Assembly: GCA_002424645.1 (NCBI GenBank)
Contig: DIKU01000111.1
Location: forward strand, 1,394-6,946
Source of the DNA: Pelobacter sp. UBA5610
GTDB lineage: Bacteria; Desulfobacterota; Desulfuromonadia; Desulfuromonadales; Syntrophotaleaceae
Length of the DNA: 5,553 nucleotides
Direction of reading: 5' to 3'
The translations under genes were made by a program, and so were the position numbers. The notes beneath the pieces are model-generated. The model searched no databases, was not told the origin of the DNA, and was given only the letters and a program-made list of their open reading frames with translations. Positions 1 through 5,134 of this stretch are shown here, in pieces (position 1 is the stretch's first letter; the number at the start of each line of letters is the position of its first letter).

Positions 1-622
1 GGTCGCTGGCGCGGAACCAGTAATAGCCGCGTCCCAGCCAGGCAGCGGGACCGGTCAGGGAGATTTCCACCTTTTCGCTCACAACCTGTTGCCCCCCCAA
101 GGCGAATAACTCTTTGCCCCGCTTGGTTGCCCTGACTTTGTGGGCGGTCAATTTATCCGGGCGCATGGTCCAGAACTCGGTGGAAGGCTGGGGTTGGGCC
201 AAAAAAGCGCGCAAGGCAAAGGACAGCGCCTGGAACCATGGCGCCTGGTCTATGTCCAGGGTTCGCTCGATGGTTTTCCCATGCCTTTGTCCCTGCAGGA
301 GGATTCTGTTACCTTCCCGTCTGGCCTGGATGCGGGTTCCGGTTTCCACATTGGTGAGGCTCCAAAGACGTGTAGCCATAGCCGTATCCATCAGGGTCTG
401 GTGTTCTTCGACCAAGCTGACCGTTCGCAGCAGGTAGCCTTCACGATTTTCAAGTATCCAGGTAAAATGTTCCTTTTTGTCCCCAGATTGCTGCTGGTAG
501 CGATGTTTTTCCGTCATATCCGCTTCCGCCCAGGAGGTGGCCAGCAGGATCGCAAACAGGTTCACCAGGATGAGCCAGCCTGTACGGCCGCCAGGCAGGC
601 CATGGATATTCCGAATTTTCAT
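1..622 (-). CDS. Exported protein of unknown function (3' end outside window)
   Basis: The minus strand is open from the ATG at 622 to the left edge, giving at least 207 residues with no stop in the window. The N-terminus reads as a Sec signal peptide: basic residues (K2, R4, R13), then a hydrophobic stretch WLILVNLFAILLATSW, then AEA before D, a typical signal peptidase I site near residue 35. The mature part is rich in alternating polar and hydrophobic residues and ends in the window with GYYWFRASD. This layout recalls small periplasmic beta-rich proteins such as DUF3108-like ones, but I cannot assign a family. The start is uncertain: a strong GGAGGAGG lies 16 nt upstream, too far to be ideal, and the closer AAGGGA is weak. 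It is transcribed toward the left edge and is probably host chromosome, outside the prophage. Confidence 0.75.
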   Translation of the reverse strand, partial: MKIRNIHGLPGGRTGWLILVNLFAILLATSWAEADMTEKHRYQQQSGDKKEHFTWILENREGYLLRTVSLVEEHQTLMDTAMATRLWSLTNVETGTRIQARREGNRILLQGQRHGKTIERTLDIDQAPWFQALSFALRAFLAQPQPSTEFWTMRPDKLTAHKVRATKRGKELFALGGQQVVSEKVEISLTGPAAWLGRGYYWFRASD

Positions 623-971
623 CTGCAGGATCCCTTTGCCTCCTCCGATTCTTCCGCCTGCTGCACGGTTTCATTGCCACAACATGCCCTGTCTGTGTTT
701 GTCTTGTGTTTGGAAATCATGATCAAACGGGTAAAGCACTTAAGAGAATCGCAATGCTTTTTTCCCCGGGGAAAAGTCATAGGTAGAAATTTTCTCTGTA
801 TGAATCTGGAACAACTCGGATTTTTCCTTAGCCAAGGTATCGGGACCCGGTTTGGCGACTATTTCCCAGACGAGTTGCTTCACCGCAGACTTTGTTGAAT
901 GGATAGATCCGATTTTCTCCTCTTGGATGATGGTAGGCCTGACTGCTCGATTTCTCTCAACCCCGCCGCTA
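623..971. other. Gene-poor stretch with a possible gene remnant
   Basis: No convincing gene with start and ribosome-binding site is visible here. On the minus strand, 979 to 740 is stop-free for about 80 codons and has a protein-like composition (for example KSAVKQLVWEIV and KEKSELFQIHTEKIS), ending in TAA at 742-740. It has no ATG and no plausible ribosome-binding site, and it begins right where the ftsZ fragment ends. It may be the tail of another decayed gene, or chance. The rest of the stretch, 739-623, is the upstream region of the exported-protein gene; I see no clear promoter in it. Confidence 0.3.
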
Positions 972-1316
972 TCAATTGATCAGGCCGGTGGTCTGAGTCA
1001 GCTCAACGATGCTTTGCACCGCATCGCAGAGGCCCCGGTTGGTCGGTGCAAAGGCCCGTTCCATCGGAAAATCCCGGGTCGTGATAGCCAGTTGTTGGTT
1101 GGAGATGACAATGTGGGAATCACCAAATTTCTGAAGTTCCTGGAATCCTCTCTCGGCTTGTTCTGCCCGCTTTCTCCCCTCAAAGGCCAAAGCATGGTAA
1201 CTACCCCGACGTTTCCACTGCCCAACTCCTTGCCCGCCCTGGCAACAGCGGGGGCGGCTCCGGTCCCCTTGGCCTCCCCCATGTCGACCAAATAAAGAGC
1301 AGATCCCGAAGGTTCG
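972..1316 (-). pseudogene. ftsZ: ftsZ-like fragment, frameshifted and truncated
   Basis: Three minus-strand frames read in turn give a recognisable central part of FtsZ, the tubulin-like GTPase of the division ring. One frame (about 1311-1291) gives LRDLLFI. A second (about 1275-1193) gives GTGAAPAVARAGKELG followed by VGVVTM, the tubulin-signature region and the strand after it. A third (about 1191-972) gives LAFEGRKRAEQAERGFQEL, HIVISNQQL and DAVQSIVELTQTTGLIN, then TGA. These match the FtsZ motifs GGGTGTGAAP, VVTxPFxFEGRKR, LIVIPNxxL and AVQGIAELI. The glycine-rich GTP loop is destroyed (DMGEAKGTG in one frame, HGGGQG in another), and a single missing base near 1190-1192 explains one frame change. 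Both the N-terminal nucleotide-binding part and the C-terminal half are absent. It is certainly non-functional. Whether it was a paralogue or the main ftsZ cannot be told. Homology ends next to the proposed prophage terminus at 1317. Confidence 0.8.
1312..1316. repeat. Predicted left copy of 5-bp target duplication (GTTCG)
   Basis: Mu-like phages generally duplicate 5 bp of target on insertion. If the prophage begins with TGTCGCC at 1317, the flanking five bases GTTCG should be repeated directly after the right end, which lies outside the window. This is a prediction, not an observed duplication. Confidence 0.25.
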
Positions 1317-1433
1317 TGTCGCCCCTTGAGAAACATTAAAAAAGGTGACAAACATGAATCCGGGCCATACAATTCAGGCTCATTTGCCGGTTTAAAAAAC
1401 ACCTTTTGAATGTTTTTCCCGTTTGGCGACACG
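1315..1433. repeat. Imperfect inverted repeat; candidate Mu-like left end with two transposase sites
   Basis: The left arm (1315-1347) contains CGTGTCGCC, 7 bases, AAACATT, 5 bases, AGGTG. The right arm (1400-1433), read on the minus strand, contains CGTGTCGCC, 9 bases, AAACATT, 4 bases, AGGTG. The three conserved blocks total 21 bases and sit at nearly the same spacing, with 52 bases between the arms. TG is the usual 5' terminal dinucleotide of elements moved by Mu-type DDE transposases, and Mu ends carry several transposase-binding sites in the first couple of hundred bases. I infer that the prophage begins at T1317 with one site at the end and a second, inverted one about 85 bp inside. The alternative is a small MITE-like element of about 117 bp, but I see no flanking target duplication around 1317-1431. 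Confidence 0.5.
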
Positions 1434-1599
1434 GATTGTCGTTGGTGAGGGGGGGTGAGAAAAAGGAATGTAGGAAAATGATATAACTCTGGGTGACGTT
1501 GGTTGACGAGTGCTTGATGAAGAGGGAAAATCGGCGGCATTTCAAGAAATCTTTGATGTCTCGGATTGGTTTCGGTCTCTTCTGGCTACAAGCGCCGAG
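1434..1599. other. Non-coding stretch between inverted repeat and HNH gene
   Basis: I see no gene here. A loosely repeated motif, GTCGTTGGTGA (1438-1448) and GACGTTGGTTGA (1495-1506), could be further degenerate transposase sites, but similarity is weak. No convincing rho-independent terminator follows the HNH stop on the minus strand. Confidence 0.3.
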
Positions 1600-2304
1600 T
1601 TATCCTCTTTTGAATTTTTCCTGTACGAAACACCACCACCAGGTGTACTCATACCCCGTGAACGAGCAGTCCGTGTAAACTTGCCCGCATTTTTTGCACT
1701 CCATGTTTCGGTAAAGCCCTTCGACAGGGAAGGCCCCTTGACCGGGGTCTTCTTTGAAGGACATTTGGAAATCAGTGCTGCCGCATGTGCAGCCAGAGAA
1801 GTTCTCTGACCGATATTTCCAGAACATTTTTTGCCTTGGAAGTCTCACTTTAAATACATATTCCTGGACCTCTTCCGATTTCGTTGACCAGTCAATCCGG
1901 TCCCATTCCTCTTCAGCAAGCTTGTGGCGATCAAAAAGGTGGTGATGGTTGGCGCATAAAATCAAATAGTTATCGGCTTTGTCGGCCCCTCCATGGTTCC
2001 GGGGAATAATGTGGCATTGGTGCACAACCCGGAGTTGTCCGCAAACTTCGCATGGATTAAATTTTTGGATAAAAGACTGGCCCGGAGTGCTGTCGTATTG
2101 AGGGTATTTTGTAAGGTCTATGTCAAGATTGAATTTGTCGCGAAGAATTTCTTTCCGGTAGATGTCCGCAACCTTCAATATAGCCTGGTTGAACAACTCC
2201 TGAATGGCATTTTGCGCTTTCACGGGTATGTCGCGGTGGTTCTCTCGCAAAAAGGCCGTTAGCAAAGGCTGCACTTTTGGATAGAATTTATTGAGTGGAT
2301 CCAT
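1600..2304 (-). CDS. HNH nuclease with C-terminal zinc ribbon, lysogeny operon
   Basis: The protein is 234 residues from the chosen start. Residues 1-80 are a mainly helical N-terminal region without a recognised family. Residues 85-130 form an HNH nuclease core: C85-x2-C88 and C117 with H120 or H122 as likely structural zinc ligands, catalytic H98 (in HQCHIIPRNHGG), N112 (DNYLILC) and H121 (NHHHLFDRHKL). Residues 172-206 hold a second zinc site, C172-x-C174 and C203-x2-C206, followed by an aromatic tail (YTWWWCF). HNH proteins cut DNA, usually with a divalent metal. I chose ATG 2304 because AGGTGG lies 6 nt before it; the frame stays open to an ATG at 2415, 21 bp after the upstream gene's stop, but only a distant AAAGGG precedes that one. 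It is last in the repressor operon, so probably expressed in the lysogen. A role against competing phages or in phage DNA metabolism is conjecture. Confidence 0.85.
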   Translation of the reverse strand: MDPLNKFYPKVQPLLTAFLRENHRDIPVKAQNAIQELFNQAILKVADIYRKEILRDKFNLDIDLTKYPQYDSTPGQSFIQKFNPCEVCGQLRVVHQCHIIPRNHGGADKADNYLILCANHHHLFDRHKLAEEEWDRIDWSTKSEEVQEYVFKVRLPRQKMFWKYRSENFSGCTCGSTDFQMSFKEDPGQGAFPVEGLYRNMECKKCGQVYTDCSFTGYEYTWWWCFVQEKFKRG

Positions 2305-2436
2305 ATGCTGCCACCTGGTAATCCCCGACCCCAATTTCTTGTTCAGTGCAACACGAACTGGTCTGCTTTGGGGGGGCGTTTTTATAAGTAAAACCAATAT
2401 TCTTTGATTCGCCATAAAATCGATATGGCTACCCTT

Positions 2437-3027
2437 TTATAATTTCATAATTATCTGATAGAGCTTCTTCAGGTCTCTCTCCCCGAGTTGCTTTAGGCTA
2501 ACTACCTGCTTTTCGAGTCGTTCTTTAACCAAAGCGTAGACCTCGCCCTTTGGCATGTTAAGTTCTCGGGCTTTAGCCCAGATGCCCTTGTAATGGTCAT
2601 TTCGCCAAGACTGGTTGTCCGCCCTCCGGATTTTGGGCCGGTTTATGGCAATTTGTTGTTGCAGCCACTTGATAGCATCCTCTCCTCGATGATAGGGGAT
2701 TTCTCGATAAGTGGAGACCCCATAATGGTTCCTCAAACGAGTCCACCATTTTGCTCTTTTGCTTCCGATTTTGTCCAGATCGCCAGCCGCTTCCCGGTCT
2801 GCTGCTTTATAAATAAGGTCTTGCAGTTTCTTTGCCTGGGCTGAAGAAATGTGCTCAGGCCCCGGTTGAAATGGTCGAACGATTACTTCCCTGCGATTTA
2901 TGTTATTCACGATATCGCGGCCGGCGACTTGATTGTTGTCGCCTTGAATGTTGATTGATTCTCCTTTTTTAGGGGAGGACCCCTCCTTGAACATGTGCAG
3001 AAGCTTCCCCATCTCCTTTTCCACCAT
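2437..3027 (-). CDS. ORF6C-domain phage DNA-binding protein (antirepressor-like)
   Basis: The protein has 196 residues. Residues 25-43 carry the repeat-like motif INIQGDNNQVAGRDIVNNI, a short beta-forming segment seen at the N-terminus of assorted phage and effector proteins. Residues about 58-128 resemble the ORF6C domain of phage antirepressors: an AQAKKLQDLIYKAAD helix, a basic stretch RAKWWTRLRNHYGV, then STYREIPYHRGEDAIKWLQQQ. Residues 139-196 are a separate helical module ending in SLKQLGERDLKKLYQIIMK, similar in layout to the C-terminal helices of other phage DNA-metabolism proteins such as the GemA/gp16 type. There is no Bro-N or KilA-N domain, so the name antirepressor rests only on ORF6C. 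AGGAGGG six nt before ATG 3027 overlaps the repressor's stop codon, so it is very likely translationally coupled to the repressor. It may modulate repressor action or bind DNA for another purpose. Confidence 0.82.
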   Translation of the reverse strand: MVEKEMGKLLHMFKEGSSPKKGESINIQGDNNQVAGRDIVNNINRREVIVRPFQPGPEHISSAQAKKLQDLIYKAADREAAGDLDKIGSKRAKWWTRLRNHYGVSTYREIPYHRGEDAIKWLQQQIAINRPKIRRADNQSWRNDHYKGIWAKARELNMPKGEVYALVKERLEKQVVSLKQLGERDLKKLYQIIMKL

Positions 3028-3038
3028 GAAGAGCCCTC

Positions 3039-3461
3039 CTACCTGGCTGATTTAATAATTCGCAAGACCCTCTGCCTGTCTATCTGCTTACCTGTGTCAG
3101 CGTACAACTCGTAAATAGCACAAACCAAATCGGATTTTTGTGGCGGCGCCATCTCGCGACCTGTTTCCTTTAGGGCCGATTCAACCACCTCAATCGCCGC
3201 CCTCAACAGGTCAATTGCAAGAGATTCTCTATTTTGCAATCTCTCATCGGGTCTCTCGCCAGTCAGTAGTTGGTTGAGATCAATTTCAGGAAAAGAACGC
3301 TTTAGCGAAATCAGAAGGTCACTTCCAGGCATTTTTTTACCTTTTTCGATTTCACTAATATAGCTGGGGGATGTTGACAAGAACGAGGCAAGCTCTTGCT
3401 GTGTAAGCCTTTTTTGCCGACGAAATGCCTTGAAACGCTCCCCAAATGAAATTTCATGCAA
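3039..3461 (-). CDS. XRE-family phage repressor (cI-like, no peptidase domain)
   Basis: The protein has 140 residues. Residues 6-66 form an XRE/Cro-CI helix-turn-helix: FGERFKAFRRQKRLTQQELA is helix 1 into helix 2, STSPSYISEIEKGKK carries the recognition helix, and PGSDLLISLKRSFPEIDLNQLLTG closes the domain. Residues 75-140 are helical and probably mediate oligomerisation. No LexA/S24-type Ser-Lys peptidase is present, so induction by RecA-stimulated self-cleavage is unlikely. The start is TTG at 3461; no in-frame ATG exists before residue 44, and the ATG at 3457 is out of frame. GGAG lies 10 nt upstream, a longish spacing. It is divergent from the Ner-like gene and first in a leftward operon with the ORF6C and HNH genes. 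By position it should be the Mu c-type repressor that maintains lysogeny. Confidence 0.88.
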   Translation of the reverse strand: MHEISFGERFKAFRRQKRLTQQELASFLSTSPSYISEIEKGKKMPGSDLLISLKRSFPEIDLNQLLTGERPDERLQNRESLAIDLLRAAIEVVESALKETGREMAPPQKSDLVCAIYELYADTGKQIDRQRVLRIIKSAR

Positions 3462-3475
3462 TTGCGAAAATCTCC

Positions 3476-3504
3476 TTGACTAAATTTCGCTATAGCGATA
3501 CTCT
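3476..3504 (+). promoter_or_regulatory. Candidate rightward early promoter with palindromic operator
   Basis: TTGACT (3476-3481) is close to the -35 consensus. Spaced 17 bp away is a poor -10, TACTCT (3499-3504); GATACT (3497-3502) is a better match at a short 15-bp spacing. Between the -35 and TACTCT lies the perfect 12-bp palindrome TCGCTATAGCGA (3487-3498). A dimeric regulator bound there would block the promoter. The related half-site GCGAAA occurs at 3464-3469, next to the repressor start. The palindrome is plain in the sequence; which protein binds (repressor or Ner-like) is inference. Confidence 0.5.
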
Positions 3505-3533
3505 CCAGACATGAGCATAAAAACGGCTGGAGA
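3502..3533. repeat. Inverted repeat TCTCCAG / CTGGAGA in the early leader
   Basis: TCTCCAG (3502-3508) and CTGGAGA (3527-3533) are exact inverted copies 18 bp apart, just downstream of the candidate promoter and before the Ner-like gene. A 5-bp hairpin, GGCTG (3525-3529) with CAGCC (3536-3540), overlaps the second copy. It could be a second operator or an alternative mRNA leader fold. At this length chance is possible. Confidence 0.3.
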
Positions 3534-3571
3534 AACAGCCCAAACCAGAAACCTTAAGAAAAGGAGTCTCT

Positions 3572-3835
3572 ATGGACCCCGTCCAGATCAAAAACGCGCT
3601 CAAGGATGCCGGCATATCCCAGTCCGACATCGCCCGGGCGTGCCGGGTAACTCCAGGGCACGTTCACCGGGTGATTTTGGGAATGTCCATCTCTCACCCG
3701 GTGCAGGCCGTGATCGCGGCGGCCATCGAACGGCCCGTGGAGGAGGTTTTTCCCAAACGTTACAGCTCGAAGCGCAGCGTGGCCCGTATCCGGGAGTTGG
3801 CCCGGGTGGCCGAGGACGCTCGCGCGGCCAGGTAG
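3572..3835 (+). CDS. Ner-like helix-turn-helix early regulator
   Basis: The protein has 87 residues. Residues 4-52 form a compact helix-turn-helix: QIKNALKDAGISQSDIA, then CRVTPGHVHRVILG as the recognition helix, then HPVQAVIAAAIE. This is followed by PVEEVFPKRY (residues 55-64), which matches the PxxxWPSRY-like end of Mu Ner and the Nlp/SfsB family. Residues 65-87 are a basic helical tail that Mu Ner lacks. Ner proteins are Cro-like early regulators that lower repressor and early transcription during lytic growth. AAAGGAG sits 5 nt before the ATG. It is the first rightward gene after the divergent control region, exactly where ner lies in Mu. The shadow frames across this interval have no comparable motif. 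The role is inferred from position and family; binding sites were not tested. Confidence 0.83.
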   Translation: MDPVQIKNALKDAGISQSDIARACRVTPGHVHRVILGMSISHPVQAVIAAAIERPVEEVFPKRYSSKRSVARIRELARVAEDARAAR

Positions 3836-3890
3836 ACGCCAGAATAACACATTGGCGGATGGGACTGAAACATTTTTAACGGGAGGCATG

Positions 3891-4085
3891 ATGTCTTTGG
3901 ACCCCCTAAATAGTGAGGCGATGTCGTTGTTGAAAAAGATTCAGGAGGAGTGTTCCCGCCCCGGGTCTTGCCGTCTGCTGCCTTTGAGGGAAGCCTGCCG
4001 GCTGGCCCGGGAGTCAGGTTTGCTGCACCCCGGCTTCGAACACGGCCTGCCACGGGGATCGGTCGATGACGTCCCGGTCGCTTAG
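3891..4085 (+). CDS. Short hypothetical early protein
   Basis: A 64-residue ORF whose ATG at 3891 lies 4 nt after GGAGG (3882-3886). The adjacent in-frame ATG at 3888 is only 1 nt from that sequence, so the second is preferred. Residues 8-42 look like a genuine amphipathic helical protein with two cysteines (SEAMSLLKKIQEEC, then RLLPLREACRLARES). The last third (about residue 43 on) lies opposite the end of the convergent gene 4490-4014, overlapping it by 72 bp, and looks like an antisense shadow rather than protein. One reading is that insertion of the leftward gene truncated a longer rightward gene and fused new codons to its end. I do not recognise a family. It follows the Ner-like gene by 55 bp and could be co-transcribed with it. 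Confidence 0.5.
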   Translation: MSLDPLNSEAMSLLKKIQEECSRPGSCRLLPLREACRLARESGLLHPGFEHGLPRGSVDDVPVA

Positions 4086-4490
4086 CCGCTGGCAAAGCAT
4101 CAAGACCAGATCCAACGAGGCTGAAAAGTGAAACCAAATACTGTCCCCCACGAAAACAAAGACCTGGTAGGGCCGCCGGAAATTTTTGGCGCGGATGGTT
4201 GGACGCAAAACGTTCATAAAATCAACGTCGAGATAGCCCCGCGGGTTGGCAATGGGGCTAGGCGCCGAGAGCAGGGCCAATTTGAGGAAGCCGCCGATCT
4301 CGGCCCCGACATGGTCGAAGATGGCTACGGGACGGGTCTGGTTGTCGGTGATGTAGGCCCTGGCCGTGGGGAACGGGGAGGTGTTTTGGGGCTGAGCCGG
4401 GTGGTGGTCGGACTGAAGCCAACGTCTGATTTGTTCGAGGTCTTTTGTGAGGCTGAAGACGGGACTGTTTTTTAAGAGCAGCGGCAGCAT
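4014..4490 (-). CDS. Hypothetical accessory protein opposing the early operon
   Basis: The protein has 158 residues and no family I recognise. AAAGGAGG lies 4 nt before ATG 4490, a strong ribosome-binding site. Codon use looks coding across the whole length, whereas the overlapping rightward frame (4128-4475) has low-complexity Gly/Val/Glu/Arg composition typical of an antisense shadow. Visible parts are a leucine-rich start, a Pro/Ser/Gln linker (about 30-42), a beta-rich centre with TRPVAIFDHVGAEIGGFLKL (52-71), a conserved-looking YQVFVFVGDSIWFHFSASLD (108-127), and an acidic-basic tail. There is no signal peptide, and I cannot identify a catalytic motif. It points against the surrounding rightward genes and has its own upstream control region, which is typical of a phage 'moron' expressed in the lysogen. 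An immunity or exclusion role is possible but unproven. Confidence 0.75.
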   Translation of the reverse strand: MLPLLLKNSPVFSLTKDLEQIRRWLQSDHHPAQPQNTSPFPTARAYITDNQTRPVAIFDHVGAEIGGFLKLALLSAPSPIANPRGYLDVDFMNVLRPTIRAKNFRRPYQVFVFVGDSIWFHFSASLDLVLMLCQRLSDRDVIDRSPWQAVFEAGVQQT

Positions 4491-4500
4491 GGGGCCTCCT

Positions 4501-4518
4501 TTGTTTATGGTGAAACAA
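4501..4518. promoter_or_regulatory. Palindromic candidate operator (TTGTTT / AAACAA)
   Basis: TTGTTT (4501-4506) and AAACAA (4513-4518) are exact inverted copies around a 6-bp centre, only 10 bp before the start codon of the leftward gene and just ahead of its ribosome-binding site. A protein bound here could repress that gene; folded in the mRNA it could also affect initiation. Function is inferred. Confidence 0.35.
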
Positions 4519-4525
4519 GGTTAGC

Positions 4526-4551
4526 AGGTCGCCCTGGGCCGGCAATGTCAA
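4526..4551 (-). promoter_or_regulatory. Candidate promoter for the leftward accessory gene
   Basis: On the minus strand a perfect -35 hexamer TTGACA occupies 4551-4546. The best -10, TGCTAA, follows after a rather long 19-bp spacer (4526-4521), so only the -35 is strong. It fits a dedicated promoter for the gene at 4490-4014, with the palindrome at 4501-4518 near or just after the expected start site. Confidence 0.35.
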
Positions 4552-4597
4552 AAGGGCGGAAAAGATTAGACCTATTCCGGATGGAGGGACGGGTGCC

Positions 4598-5134
4598 ATG
4601 CCTAAAAGACAGCATGTTTTAGACCATCAGCTGACTCTGGATTTTGAGGCTCAGATCGATGATTTCGTGGAGGTGAAGACGCGCTTGGCGGATGCGGTGG
4701 CGTGCCGCCCGATGCCGCACCAGGGTGTAGAGAACGAGATGGAGGCGTGCATCGAGATTGCGGCGGCGATCAAGCGGACGGTGCGGGAGTCGGGGCTGTC
4801 GCGCGAGCAGCTGGTAGACGGCATCAACGCCTATTTCGGCCGGACGGACGCGGGGGCCGAGGCGGACCCGCCGATTTGCCGGAAACCGCTGACGATTCAC
4901 ATGCTGAACAATTACCTCTCAAAGCCCTGCGAGTACCCCCTGCCGGCCTATTACCTGTACGCGATTCATCATGTGACGGGGATTTTGGAGCCGGCGGCGA
5001 CGATTGTGGCGGCGGAGGGCGCCCAGGTGGCGACGGCGGAGGAGATTGGACTGCTGCAGCTGGGCAAACTGGAGCAGACCCTGGACGAGATGCGGCGGCT
5101 GCGGCGCGAACTGCGCGGCGGGAGGCGGCGGTGA
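4598..5134 (+). CDS. Conserved Mu-like prophage early protein, function unknown
   Basis: The protein has 178 residues. GGAGG lies 10 nt before ATG 4598. The N-terminus (LDHQLTLDFEAQIDDFVEVKTRL) leads into a helical centre with EIAAAIKRTVRESGLSREQL (53-72), which has the layout of a helix-turn-helix. Next comes PLTIHMLNNYLSKPCEYPLP (97-116), then PAYYLYAIHHVTG and a strongly charged coiled-coil-like end (EQTLDEMRRLRRELRGGRRR). I recall very similar proteins, usually annotated hypothetical, in early regions of Mu-like prophages from Desulfobacterota and related bacteria. The central part suggests a DNA-binding regulator. It opens a tightly packed operon: its stop overlaps the next start (GTGA). 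Codons are markedly richer in G and C at third positions than those of the repressor operon. The name is a conservative placement by family memory only. Confidence 0.82.
   Translation: MPKRQHVLDHQLTLDFEAQIDDFVEVKTRLADAVACRPMPHQGVENEMEACIEIAAAIKRTVRESGLSREQLVDGINAYFGRTDAGAEADPPICRKPLTIHMLNNYLSKPCEYPLPAYYLYAIHHVTGILEPAATIVAAEGAQVATAEEIGLLQLGKLEQTLDEMRRLRRELRGGRRR

Noticed and set aside
140..898. Long rightward reading frame (252 residues)
   Set aside because: It lies mostly opposite the exported-protein gene, which has a signal peptide and normal composition; this frame has no motif or ribosome-binding site and is an antisense shadow.
852..1295. Rightward 147-residue frame
   Set aside because: It is antisense to the ftsZ fragment, with no ribosome-binding site and no recognisable domain.
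1315..1433. Inverted repeat as a rho-independent terminator
   Set aside because: Arms are separated by 52 bases and interrupted by mismatches, and there is no T-run directly after a stable stem; element end or binding sites fit better.
998..1540. Leftward 180-residue frame as an intact gene
   Set aside because: Only its middle part is FtsZ-like; homology moves to another frame near 1192, and the part before 1316 lies beyond the proposed prophage terminus and shows no FtsZ similarity. It is a decayed gene joined to phage-end sequence.
4128..4475. Rightward 115-residue frame
   Set aside because: Low-complexity Gly/Val/Glu composition; the opposite strand has the strong ribosome-binding site and coding-like codons.
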